Assembly (NCBI GenBank): GCA_903813345.2
Contig: CAIIXF020000009.1
Span: 33,206,740 to 33,270,739, forward strand
Reading direction: 5' to 3'
Length of the DNA stretch: 64,000 bases
Origin: Owenia fusiformis
Lineage: Eukaryota; Annelida; Polychaeta; Sabellida; Oweniidae
Below, piece after piece: positions 10,693 to 20,585 of this stretch. Both the position numbers and the translations under genes were made by a program. Each line of letters opens with the position of its first letter. Within the stretch, counting starts at the first letter, position 1. A model generated the notes under the pieces. It was not told the DNA's origin, did not search any database, and saw nothing but the letters and a program-made list of their open reading frames with translations.

Positions 10693-11689
10693 GGGAGGAT
10701 CGTGGTCTGCAGGTGTGCTTGACACGAATCAATGGATTCAGGCAGATCTTGGTGAAGTCATGGTAGTGACGGGGGTGATCACTCAATCGAGATATTCCTA
10801 TAACCAATGGGTTACATCATACAAATTCTTCTATGGTACAACTGTGAACAATCTGGAAGAGTATGGAGTGGTAATATAATATTTTTTATAAGACTAACAT
10901 TTGCAAGAATGGAGTGAAATTTTGAAATGACACGTTATCTAAGACAAATTGTTATGAAGTTGTAATGAAATCGACAAAGAAAATGTTGATACACATTAAA
11001 ACGTAATTATATGTAATTATTCAAATGAATGAAATTTTAAAATGCCTCATAATCTGGAGGCAAGATTGTAATAAAATTGTAATGAAATCGACAACGGTGC
11101 GGTTCCATTACATTAAAAAATCCAAATTTCGGATAACTGACACTGACTCTGTTGGACTAATAAAAAACCAATCCCATGAAAGTATTTGAATTAACGTGAT
11201 ATCTGCAACCCCTTCTGAATGATGTGGTTAATATCATAGGTTCTGGGCCGATATAAAGGTGACAGCACCAACAGAAGCCAGTATTATCTTTTTCTCTAGT
11301 AAGAGAAGATATAAGCGCAAATGCCAAAAAGGAAGGGTGGCTAAAAACTTTAAAGAAATCCAACAAGAAAATAGATAAATAGAACATAGATAAACACAGA
11401 TCGACTACCATGCCATCTTTATTTAAAGATAATTTCTATCGACCTTAGCATATGGTTAATATACTAACCACATCGGTCATCAACTGTTTAATGATTTTTT
11501 GTAACATTTTATGAAAGCATTTATTTGCAAATTATTTATCTTAAGGTTCTCCCAGGAAATGTGGACATTAACACCAAAGTTACAAACACGATTGAGCCCG
11601 CTGTCTTTGCTAGATTTGTGCGCATTAATCCTCAATCTTGGTATGTCTATATGTCCATGAGGTTTGACGTCATTGGCTGTCCCTCCTAA
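10693..11689 (+). CDS. F5/8 type C (discoidin) domain protein, last two coding exons
   Basis: Two exons, 10693-10863 and 11546-11689, join in phase to give the C-terminal two thirds of a discoidin domain followed directly by a stop. Exon one reads GGSWSAGVLDTNQWIQADLG, then VVTGVITQ and NNLEEYGV; exon two reads VLPGNVDINTKV, then FVRINPQSW and MRFDVIGC, ending PS and TAA. The WIQADLG block, the PGN turn and the closing IGC cysteine are family hallmarks. Such domains bind carbohydrate or phospholipid on secreted or surface proteins. The upstream exons, with the partner cysteine and any signal peptide, were not found within the window. The donor GTAATA of the first exon is weak. AAG|GTAAGA at 11693, just after the stop, and an acceptor at 12100 suggest a 3' UTR intron. 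Confidence 0.82.
10864..11545 (+). other. Intron of the discoidin-domain gene
   Basis: Phase-0 intron between the two discoidin exons. It contains a short direct repeat (GTAATGAAATCGACAA at 10960 and 11080) and no other recognisable feature. Confidence 0.7.
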
Positions 11690-11693
11690 CAAG

Positions 11694-13580
11694 GTAAGAA
11701 TACCATGGGTTCTTTATGATATAAGGAAGCTTTTTGCTCCGCATTTCACCGTTTAAGGCATGTAAGGGAAGGTAACTTAGATTTTGGTTTCATGACCATC
11801 ACCGTATCATACATTTCCAGTAACCTATCGTTGAGATATCGTTGGACTGTGGCGCCCACACACGATATGTGAACAAATGATCCTGCTTCATAGTCTCCAT
11901 GTCATATCAAGCCTGGTTTAGTTCAAATATCAAAGCATTTCGTCAAGTATAACGTAGTTTAATTCTATGAAAACTAAAAATATCAAAATCGACCCTTCCC
12001 GTCCGCCATCTTGAATGCAAAGGTGACGGCTGTAACCTTCCCTTGATACCGACCAGTGGTTCTGGCATTTATATTTACATGTATGTTCTTGATTTTACAG
12101 ACTGAAAATTTGTCTTCTGAATTCAACGAAAACTATCAGAATGATGAATACCATACAAGAATCCCATGGGAACACACAATAATGGACCATAATAGGCATT
12201 GTTATTCATAAACATGTAAATGAATTGATTTAAACCAAGGGGGGCCTAGTTCCATCCTCACTTCCTTCCATGTTATAGAGAGTGTCTGCACGTTTTATAA
12301 TAGTAGGTAGTAAAATCTCACTGCGTAAAATATTGGATTCCAACTCTAAGCACGTCTAGAAACTAATTTTAAGCACGCCGGGTGCACTAGACATCTCTAA
12401 GCACGTTCATGATTGTGACGTCACCAAATGTGTTCTTCGTCAATTTAAATACATCTGGAGAGTAGTTAACAGGGATAATTAAACTTAAACATCAGTTCTT
12501 ACTTTTAAACTTGAGTAGAACTGAATAAACACATCGGCTTTGACTCTGTCGTGTAAAGATTGACACGCTGGCCATGCCAAAGTCCTGAACCCTTGAATTC
12601 ACTCCAAGGATGTGGCAAACAGTGCAAGTAACAACATAAAAACCACACCTAATGTCCTGTTTAAGAACCCCCATTCTAACTATTGAAAACGGATTCTAAA
12701 TGGAAACATTGAACTCTTGATATCAGTTAGGTTATTTACTATTTTATCTCGGATTATGTAATCATATTAAACAAAGTTATCATATGTATTCTCGGATAGA
12801 CAGTTGGTTAACTCTCTGATTCCAATGAGGACCATGATCAATCATCAACTATAATCAGTTTCGGCTGAAATGAATACTTGCCGAAATGAATATTTAATAC
12901 ACGAGACGCGTACGATCATCTTTGAAAATGGAATAAATTGTATTTGTGATTAAAATAATTTGTCAGATATGAATGACCTATCCCGGCCCGTATTCTCGTG
13001 CTTTACAATGTGTTCGGGGTAGGTAGAATCGGATATGTATGATGCCTTGTTTTATATTTTGATTGAATAATCTTATTTATTTGTGTACGTTAATAATATA
13101 CATAAAACACCATTGTTATCAAATAAATGTATTATACAATGAAGGATTTATGTTATTATGAAAAGTAGTTTAAAGAATGGGTAAGAGAACTTACGTATGT
13201 TTTACAGACAATTCAAACATGTCAAAAGTCTTGGCAATTCTACTACCTTTCTTGTGTACTGTTGTGAAACTTTTAAACATTGATCTTACCACTCCATTTT
13301 AGAGTGATGCAAATATTTTTAAATAAATAAATGAATCTACGTCCGTGAAGCTTATGAGTGACTTTTACAACCAAATCAACAGTTTACAAAGACCAGATAA
13401 AAACCTGAAAAACACGAGTATTTGATCGCGGTTAATACGTTACTGATACTTTCCGACGTATCATTTACCGATCACATATAATCAACTTACTCAATCACTC
13501 CAGGATTCATAGTTAAGTGCTCGAAGCGATAAAAACAATGGCAATCCATTATAGTTTTACATTTAGTGTTGATTCTCTAA
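11694..13580. other. Possible 3' UTR intron and exon, then intergenic DNA
   Basis: A plausible acceptor (TTTTACAG) ends at 12100 and could start a 3' UTR exon of the discoidin gene; AATAAA at about 12931 is a candidate poly(A) signal, though distant. The rest shows no ORF or repeat that I recognise. Confidence 0.4.
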
Positions 13581-13589
13581 ACCAATCAA

Positions 13590-14140
13590 ATCAAGAGAAT
13601 TTTGTATGACATTCACCGCGCGGTAAATGCCATATTCCGCAACATGTATGTCATATTCTCCGAGTGAATATGTCATATTACGCAGGTGAATATGAGGTAT
13701 TCACTTTATCATATTCCAATGCGGAATATACCATACTCACTTGCGGAATATGTCAGATACCGCAGATGAGTATGCCATATTCACTTTTATCGTATGATCT
13801 GAAAAATGAAGCCCTCTGATTGGTCAGTTCTTGTGCTGTACCAATCTGTATTCCTACTGAGATTGTCCCCGTTGATCATCTCCGTCGCAATACAGAAAAT
13901 ATTGGTACGGAGGGGACGATCTCAGTAGCAATAATACAGAGGATCACACGATAAAAACGTTATTGAATGATTTGAAGTGCAATACAGGATATATTCTGTG
14001 TCGATATTCTGCATTGGCACTCGACTTCGGCTTGTTCCAAAACGGAATTTTATCGAGCTGAAAATATTCTATATTGCACTTCAAATCATTCAATAACTTG
14101 TAGTATCACAAATACCGCGCAACCATAAATGTATGCCATA
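13590..14140. repeat. Cluster of short palindromes (CATATTC/GAATATG) and a foldback
   Basis: From 13610 to 13800 there are about ten alternating GCGGAATATG and CATATTC blocks that can pair in many ways. From 13960, TTATTGAATGATTTGAAGTG is matched by CACTTCAAATCATTCAATAA at 14075-14095, giving a hairpin of about 140 bp. ATACCGCG motifs recur on both sides. No coding potential. Confidence 0.6.
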
Positions 14141-14291
14141 TACCGCGTAACACATCCAATAGAATATATAAAAGTCTAGTTTGTAGAATATAAAAGTTAA
14201 ATATTTATTTATTTATTTATAGTTTTGCATTCACGTTTTAAGAGACGGTAAATAAGCAAACGTCTGATTAATTGAACATCCAGTGCAGCTT

Positions 14292-14444
14292 GTACAGTGG
14301 AACACCCCTTTCAGTGGAACACTTCTCATAGTCCAAATACCAAATGGTTTAACGTTAAATGAACCTCTATAATTGAAACACCTCCCAAGTGGAACACTAT
14401 ATAGGTACCAAAGGTGCTTCACTTTTGTTTCACGTTTTACTGTA
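14292..14444. repeat. Short element with pogo-like ends (copy b)
   Basis: TACAGTGGAACACCCC at the left and CACGTTTTACTGTA at the right, with internal GTGGAACACT repeats. Same family as 34833-35009, which also reads GTTCCACTT. Confidence 0.5.
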
Positions 14445-15165
14445 CTTGTAATGCTAGTTTTGCTACTTAAATCGTCAAATGGTATCCTGACCACACACTA
14501 GGTTATTTATCAAAGTCAGGGACATCGATGCTTATTTGGCAGCACTTGAAGACCATCGATTGGTATTGGTTGTTTTTGATGTGTGGGGGCCGTTTCTGAA
14601 GTCTCCAAGATACAAGAAACTCGTCTGGGTGAATACAGTTCACGTGATGTCTATCTAGGAACTCTAACCGGCGGCCTGCGACAAGTTCCGCTGGTCCAAC
14701 AACAGTCCGACAATTTGAATGATGGGCTCTCTAAAAATATAAGAGTTGCCAGTCCTACTAACCGATAGTCAATCGTACCAAGGCATTATAATATTAGGAA
14801 GGAAGGGATTGAAATAAGAGGCTGTTTTAAGGGTTAACCCCTCCCCTTAGATCAGTCGGCTGAAAGCAGGTACATTTGTAGAGGAAGATGTATATCTTAA
14901 TATAAAATTGAACGTGTATCTCATTGCTCTATGAATGACGCTAGTCTTATTTTCGTTTCTGATTATAGTTGAAAACAAATCAAAATGGTAAATTAAAAAT
15001 TTTGTATTGTTAGTTTCTGGCAGAATAACTATAGTAAGCATTGTCTTGTTTATATCATGTATAAATTTAACCGATGATCCAATTTACTGTAATTCAAACT
15101 CTGCAATATATTTATCCTTTGACTTCATTACATTTTTAAGCCACCATTATCGTCCATTTGTCATG
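14445..15165. other. No recognised gene
   Basis: A 61-codon frame at 14583-14768 has no recognisable motif and no supporting splice or promoter signals. I see nothing else here. Confidence 0.4.
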
Positions 15166-15680
15166 CGCTGGTGTGATCCGCTCGATTGTTTCGGTAACAA
15201 AATGTCGGAACGTCGAAGGTACGATTTTTCTTTTTTCCTTATTTCACGCGTTGTAGGCAGAATCCCCATGACATTTTTTCTCACAAACGTATATCAGTAT
15301 CATATATTTTAGAAAATGTACATGTTTGTGAAAAAATAGCCCCGAAGACAATAGAATCGTCGATTTGATTCCTCACTAAGTTACATAAACGGTATTGGTT
15401 AAAAGTGCAGATCTTAACTGTTTTTTGAAATACCGTTCTTGTAACTTAAGTGAGGAATTAAATCGATGATTCTGTTGTCTTCTGAACTATTAGTTCGCAA
15501 ATATCTACATTTTCTTAAACATATGATACTGATACACATTTGTGATAAAAATGTCCTGGGAATTCTGCCTTCAACGCGTGAAATAAGGAAAAAAGAAAAA
15601 TCGTACCTTCGACGTTCCGACATTTTGTTACCAAAACGAACCTTTTCGGTAACCAGCGTAATCGAGTGGATCACCAGTGT
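15166..15680. repeat. Foldback element of about 515 bp
   Basis: The left arm starts CGCTGGTGTGATCCGCTCGA and contains TGTCGGAACGTCGAAGGTAC; the right arm has GTACCTTCGACGTTCCGACA and ends TCGAGTGGATCACCAGTG. The centre is near 15405, between TTACATAAACGGTATT and AATACCGTTCTTGTAA. The two open frames here (one per strand) encode the same peptide because they read the two arms, so neither is a gene. Confidence 0.88.
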
Positions 15681-15889
15681 TATGAAAAGCTATTTGAAAA
15701 ACTCAGATTTTTATTAAACTCTTTAAAACCCGTCACATATTCTTCAGCCACTTGCGTTTATCATATTCATAAAATCCATATTATCAAATCTGCGCACATC
15801 ACATTTTTATTTTGACGGATACATTAATACATGATCAATTTAAACAATGGACGCATTTCAAAGGAATGCAACTTACAATGCTTAAAACT

Positions 15890-16779
15890 CACCCTTGGTA
15901 TACGCAGCTAACGAAAATTGACCGGTACGGGTCAAAAGCTGGACCGGTACGGGTTAACGGTTTTATTTGAATTTAAAACAGCCATAACTTGCTCAATATT
16001 GACTTCCTCGTGTCTAATTTGAAATATATGATGCCTCTCGATGCTTTTAAGTACCCCAATTTTTTACAGATTTTTAAACGGACCAAAACTCTCTAAATGC
16101 GCATTTATGCTCTTTTCTCTCGAGAACGAATGTCTCATTTTCACGATAACTTTTATTTAGTACTTCTAACATATAAGATCTATTTTTCCCCATCAAGGTA
16201 TGATGTAAATGACATGCTATTTACATCTTGTGAGTTTCAATGACGCGCGTTTGATTTTATAAAAAATGCCAAACTTTGTGACAAAGAATTTCATCAGCTA
16301 TTGCCCCGAACCGGTCCGTCTTCTCTCTGCAAGCAGATTGCCCCGAACCGGTCCGTCTTCTCGCTGCAAGCAGGATGAAATTCTTTGTCACAAAGTTTGG
16401 CATTTTTTATAAAATCAAACGCGCGTCATTGAAACTCACAAGATGTAAATAGCATGTCATTTACATCATACCTTGATGGGGAAAAATAGATCTTATATGT
16501 AAGAAGTACTAAATAAAAGTTATCGTGAAAATGAGACAGTCGTTCTCGAGAGAAAAGAGCATAAATGCGCATTTAGAGAGTTTTGGTCCGTTTAAAAATC
16601 TGTAAAAAATCGGGGTACTTAAAAGCATCGGGAGGCATCATATATTTCAAATTAGACACGAGGAAGTCAATATTGAGCAAGTTATGGCTATTTTAAATTC
16701 AAATAAAACCGTTAACCCGTGCCGGTCCAGCTTTTGACCCGTATCGGTCAGTTTTCGTTAGCTGCGTATACCAAGGGTG
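15890..16779. repeat. 890-bp near-perfect palindrome with possible 5-bp target duplication
   Basis: The arms 15890-16295 and 16374-16779 are reverse complements of equal length (406 bp), with only a few substitutions and no obvious indel. They start CACCCTTGGTATACGCAGC. The 78-bp centre holds two copies of a 37-bp unit starting ATTGCCCCGAACCGGTCC. AAACT flanks the element on both sides (15885-15889 and 16780-16784), as expected for a target-site duplication. There is no coding capacity. It is probably a non-autonomous foldback DNA transposon. Confidence 0.88.
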
Positions 16780-16784
16780 AAACT

Positions 16785-17365
16785 GAACGTTTTGCTCTCT
16801 CAGATATGCTTGAGTTGACGCAATCATCTCCTTTATATATAATCATCTCTTATAACGCCCATATAAGCACATCAGCAGAGCAGCTGCTAACAACACAGAT
16901 GGATCCATTGCAATAGGACCTTAAAATCAAAAATCTTCGATAATGGTACCGGTAAACCTTACTTTTAAAATTCTTAAAAAACAATTAAGTCATTCATTCT
17001 TATCGCTCTAACTAATCGTATGATAAATGAATGAAAATTTAGGGACTTACCAAAAACAATTAATCTGCTGAAATTGTTAATACTTTTGTCGATCTTGCCC
17101 CCGGGGATCTTGCCGCGTGGTTTCAAACGTGTTGATGCAGTTCTAAACTATGTCACTGGACCATCCAATGGCAGTGCCTATTTATATGGATTTTAGAAGG
17201 TAGTCATTCCAAGCTGAAGTGTTATATCCCAGATTCTGAGAAAAAGGTCTGACACCTTATCAGTGCGAATTTGATTCTAATTAAATTAGGCCAAGTCCGG
17301 ACCTTATCAAACTGGTAGAATCCCAGTTTGTCTAGGGTAAGAAAGCCAATCACCTTTCAAATAAA
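16785..17365. other. No recognised gene
   Basis: Low-complexity, AT-rich DNA without recognisable genes or repeats. A CCCCGGGG-like patch occurs near 17100. Confidence 0.4.
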
Positions 17366-17368
17366 TAA

Positions 17369-17510
17369 GGGTTATGTACTGGGAGGTTTTGGATATGGGG
17401 TTTATCCAGAGGGAGATATGCATATCTACCTGAGGGACCGTAGGGACCGAAGGTAGATGTGCATATTTCACGAGGGATGAACCCAATATCCAAACCGACC
17501 GTACATAACT
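17369..17510. repeat. Hairpin element, GGTTATG-CCGACC family, copy E
   Basis: Outer arms GGGTTATGTACTGGGAGG and CCGACCGTACATAAC as in copies A, B and D. The inner stem differs (GGGGTTTATCCAGAGGG pairing with a degenerate GAGGGATGAACCC), and the centre is GGGACCGTAGGGACCGAAGG. Confidence 0.78.
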
Positions 17511-17786
17511 GCTTTATCCTATACCAAGTAGAGTTTTCAGGGGCATATGGCCATTTCAATAGTACAAGGTGTAAAAATAAACAAATCATTCATATGCAAA
17601 GTCATTTTATTGCATTTCCACTACTTACCGGAAGCGGGAAGATATGCACCGAAGCGGGAAGATATGCACTGAAGCGGGATATATGGCGAGAGATATGGAG
17701 GTTCTGGATATGGAAACCTCAAAATCAGGATACGGGATATATCTTACCAACTTATCTCCCTAAAACTCTACTTGGCATAGGATAAA
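17511..17786. repeat. Adjoining inverted repeat with GAAGCGGGA tandem units
   Basis: TTTATCCTATACCAAGTAGA at 17514 pairs with CTACTTGGCATAGGATAAA at 17768. Between them lie three units of GAAGCGGGAAGATATGCA or a shortened form (17630-17680). The unit directly follows hairpin E. Confidence 0.65.
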
Positions 17787-18193
17787 TGGTATTATTGCAA
17801 TTCCGAAAAGTACTGCCTTATATCTGCGGAACTCAGTTCTTTCGTCTAAGCACACACACAGTGCAAAGACGTGTTTAGAGCGTGACAAAAAGTCTTGACA
17901 CGTCTTGAGACGAATAATCAAAATCTTTAAGTATGCTAATATTCATGATTATAGACATACTATTATGAGTGACCGTAGTATCGTTTAATTGAAATACCCA
18001 ACAACATTTTATCTTTTATCAAATTCATTTATTATTTTGATATCACGCCTAACATAGAATCGGATACAGCATGATAAACCTTGAGATCTCAAATCTTCTC
18101 AGCCCTATACCCATCATCTTCGCACGCTCGGTCTTCACTGCCGAGTGAACGTAGATGATACCCATGCCATAGTCAGTTTTTGCCGAGGGAGGG

Positions 18194-18500
18194 CAGGGGC
18201 GGATCTGGGAACCAACATGGGGGGGGCCCAAACTTGTGGTCTTAGGAAAAAACTTCCAAATTCAAAAATGTTGGGCCCCATAAACCCAAAAGTGGGCCCA
18301 AATTTTGAAATTTTGAGGCCCATTTTCTTCAATATTTGGCCTAAAATTAACAAATAAGGCCTTACAAGGCCAATTTATGACCAAAAAGGCCTACTTTTTG
18401 GGGCCTTAAAGCCTTTTTAGGCTCAAAATTTTTTTTTTTTTCTGGGCCCACCCAAGGGGGGGGGCCCGGGCCCCTGGGCCCCCCCCCATATCCGCCAGTG
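18194..18500. repeat. hAT-like MITE (CAGGGGCGGATCTGG ends)
   Basis: Terminal repeats CAGGGGCGGATCTGG and CATATCCGCCAGTG match the common hAT end consensus. About 307 bp. The flanks GAGGGAGG and GAGGGGGG could be an imperfect 8-bp target duplication. The interior is rich in GGGCCC and AAGGCC and encodes nothing. Confidence 0.72.
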
Positions 18501-18607
18501 GAGGGGGGGGTGGTTACTCTGGGGGGACTAGTTTAAAAACTTTGAAAGATCATTCAAACAGTGCAAAAATGATGATAACTCACACTTTGCCTAACTATGT
18601 GTAAATT

Positions 18608-20390
18608 GGCCAAATAATGGTAGCCTATACCACGCCCGGTGATCGCACGAAATGGATGGAGGAGGGATTAGGCGATTTCTGCAAGAAAACTCAACAATTT
18701 TGGAAAAATTATTTTTTTCAAGAGAAAATTTACAACTGAATTGCCAAATGAATAGGCGCAGTGCATGGCAAAATATGTTAGGTCGAGTATTTTTTTTAAC
18801 TGATACCTTTCTAAGATATGAGATCAGGCCAAGCTATTTTGGCCTAAACGCATGTTCGAAGCTATCTTGTGCTAAAAGCAATTTATAAAAATATTAAAAA
18901 TGTATCAAAGAAGCACGTAAGTTATCGCAAACAATTTCAAACGATTCTAACTTGAATTATGAATATTTTCTGACCATGAACATGGGTGTATCTTATAGAT
19001 CCATTCATTATCTTCAATAAAAGTATATATAATGATGTTTTAGTTATCAGACCTAAGTGATATTGAAGGGGCAATGGACCAATCAACATACTTTTTCAAA
19101 AATGTTGACCTAATTTTCACCAAAAATGCAACCTTTTATTATATTGTTGAATGCATAATTAGAATGTGCTTTGAGACGTGTTCGGTTTCCTAAACGGAAA
19201 AGTTGATTGCCCCAGGGACTTTAGAGATACTGAATTTTGATGACCAAAATGAACTGAAACCAATGGATAGCATGAGATTTTTCAATGGAGAAATAACATG
19301 GGGAATACTTATCTTAAAGCAATTAGGTTTTCCTTTCAAGAACTATTTGATACATCCAAATGAAAAATAGTAATGCATTAAACATTGTAAAAAATGATTG
19401 CATTTTTGGTGAAAATGGGGTCAACATCTTTTATAAATGTGTGTTGATGGGTTGATTGCTAGTTAAATATCTCCGAGTTTGTTTGACTTTATTATTACTG
19501 TATATAATTTTCTTTGAGATAATGAATTGATCTAAAAGAAAAACCTGTCTTCATTGTCAGAAAATAGTCATAATCCAAGATATAACCTTCTGAAATTGTT
19601 TGCGATAACCCTACGTGCTCCTTTCGGCTGGCTACAATTCTCCAACACAGTGGCGTGACCTTACATGACCTTTTAATGTTAATGCTGACAGCTTTATGTT
19701 CAATTAGGTACATGTAGATAAGTTTTATATAGGAGCTATATATTAAAAAAGGCACATCTTCACCAACTGATCACCGATTGGATGAAGGGGGGATAATGTG
19801 TATATAAGACAGTTAAGACAATGCTACTTGAATTTATTCTTCTGACTCCAAATTTTCCCATTTTTCATTCTCCAAAGATATAGGCTTAATATCCAGGTTC
19901 TGAGTTTAGTTTTTTCAAATACACGAGTTCTTGTGAATTTGTTCCATCCAAAAATGATATAAATTCCCCCCTCCATCCACCTCCCCCTCCATCCAATATT
20001 AATCTATTTCGAATATTTTTGTATAACGCATGGAAACTGACTTTAAAAAGTGAGCAATGTCATTAGTATTGTGATAATAACTTCCCTTATACCAGTATCA
20101 CAGGTCGATTTATAGCAAAAACATAGACTTTTGCACATTTGTGATGATGCGCCTTATTTAATAGATCTCATATCTTAGAAGGGTATCAGTTCAAAAAAAA
20201 TACTAGATGACCTAACACATTTTGCCATGCACTGCGCCCATTCATTTGGCAATTCAGTCGTAAATTTTCTCTTGAAAAAATAAATCTTCCAAATTATAGT
20301 TGAGTTTTCTTGCAGAAAACGCCTAATCCCCCCCCCCCTCCATCTATTTTGTACGATCACCGAGCGTGTACACGGCCCAAATGGCCAAAG
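18608..20390. repeat. Large foldback element, about 1.8 kb, upstream of LIG1
   Basis: Left-arm blocks recur in reverse complement and in mirrored order: GGTGATCGCACGAAATGGAT (18640) with the 20340-20360 block, AGGCGATTTCTGCAAGAAAA (18670) with 20300, TGCATGGCAAAATATGTTAG (18765) with 20215, the GAATATTTTCTGACCATGAA block (18960) with 19560, and TTTTCACCAAAAATGCAA (19115) with 19400. The arms have diverged and contain indels. Open frames at 18652 (plus) and 20450 (minus) are the same sequence read from each arm. It ends about 200 bp before the LIG1 start codon. Confidence 0.8.
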
Positions 20391-20552
20391 GCGCGCTATA
20401 CTGCTAAATACAACACCCCATGCCTTTTTACCCAAACCATTTTTGAACACCCTGTAGAAAATTTTCCAATTTGTACGTTTGCGGAATCCATAAAATTAGT
20501 TACCAAAATGGTAGATCTCGTTGTCAAAATATTTCAATGACCTTGACCTTAA

Positions 20553-20564
20553 TGGCGGGAAATT
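20553..20564 (+). promoter_or_regulatory. E2F-type site in the LIG1 promoter
   Basis: TGGCGGGAAATT is, on the other strand, AATTTCCCGCCA, a textbook TTTSSCGC E2F element. It lies 21 bp before the ATG of a DNA replication gene whose family is E2F-regulated in animals. It is preceded at 20538-20550 by TGACCTTGACCTT, a nuclear-receptor half-site pair. Function is inferred from position and consensus only. Confidence 0.65.
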
Positions 20565-20585
20565 GCAGAATCTAAACAATTTACA

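Noticed and set aside
12492-12674. 60-codon minus-strand frame
   Set aside because: No motif, no splice or promoter support, and length within chance expectation.
14583-14768. 61-codon plus-strand frame
   Set aside because: Composition looks protein-like, but there is no recognisable domain or flanking exon; too weak to call.
15007-15717. Pair of similar proteins on opposite strands
   Set aside because: They are the two arms of one foldback element read in opposite directions, with no domain and no codon-level signal.
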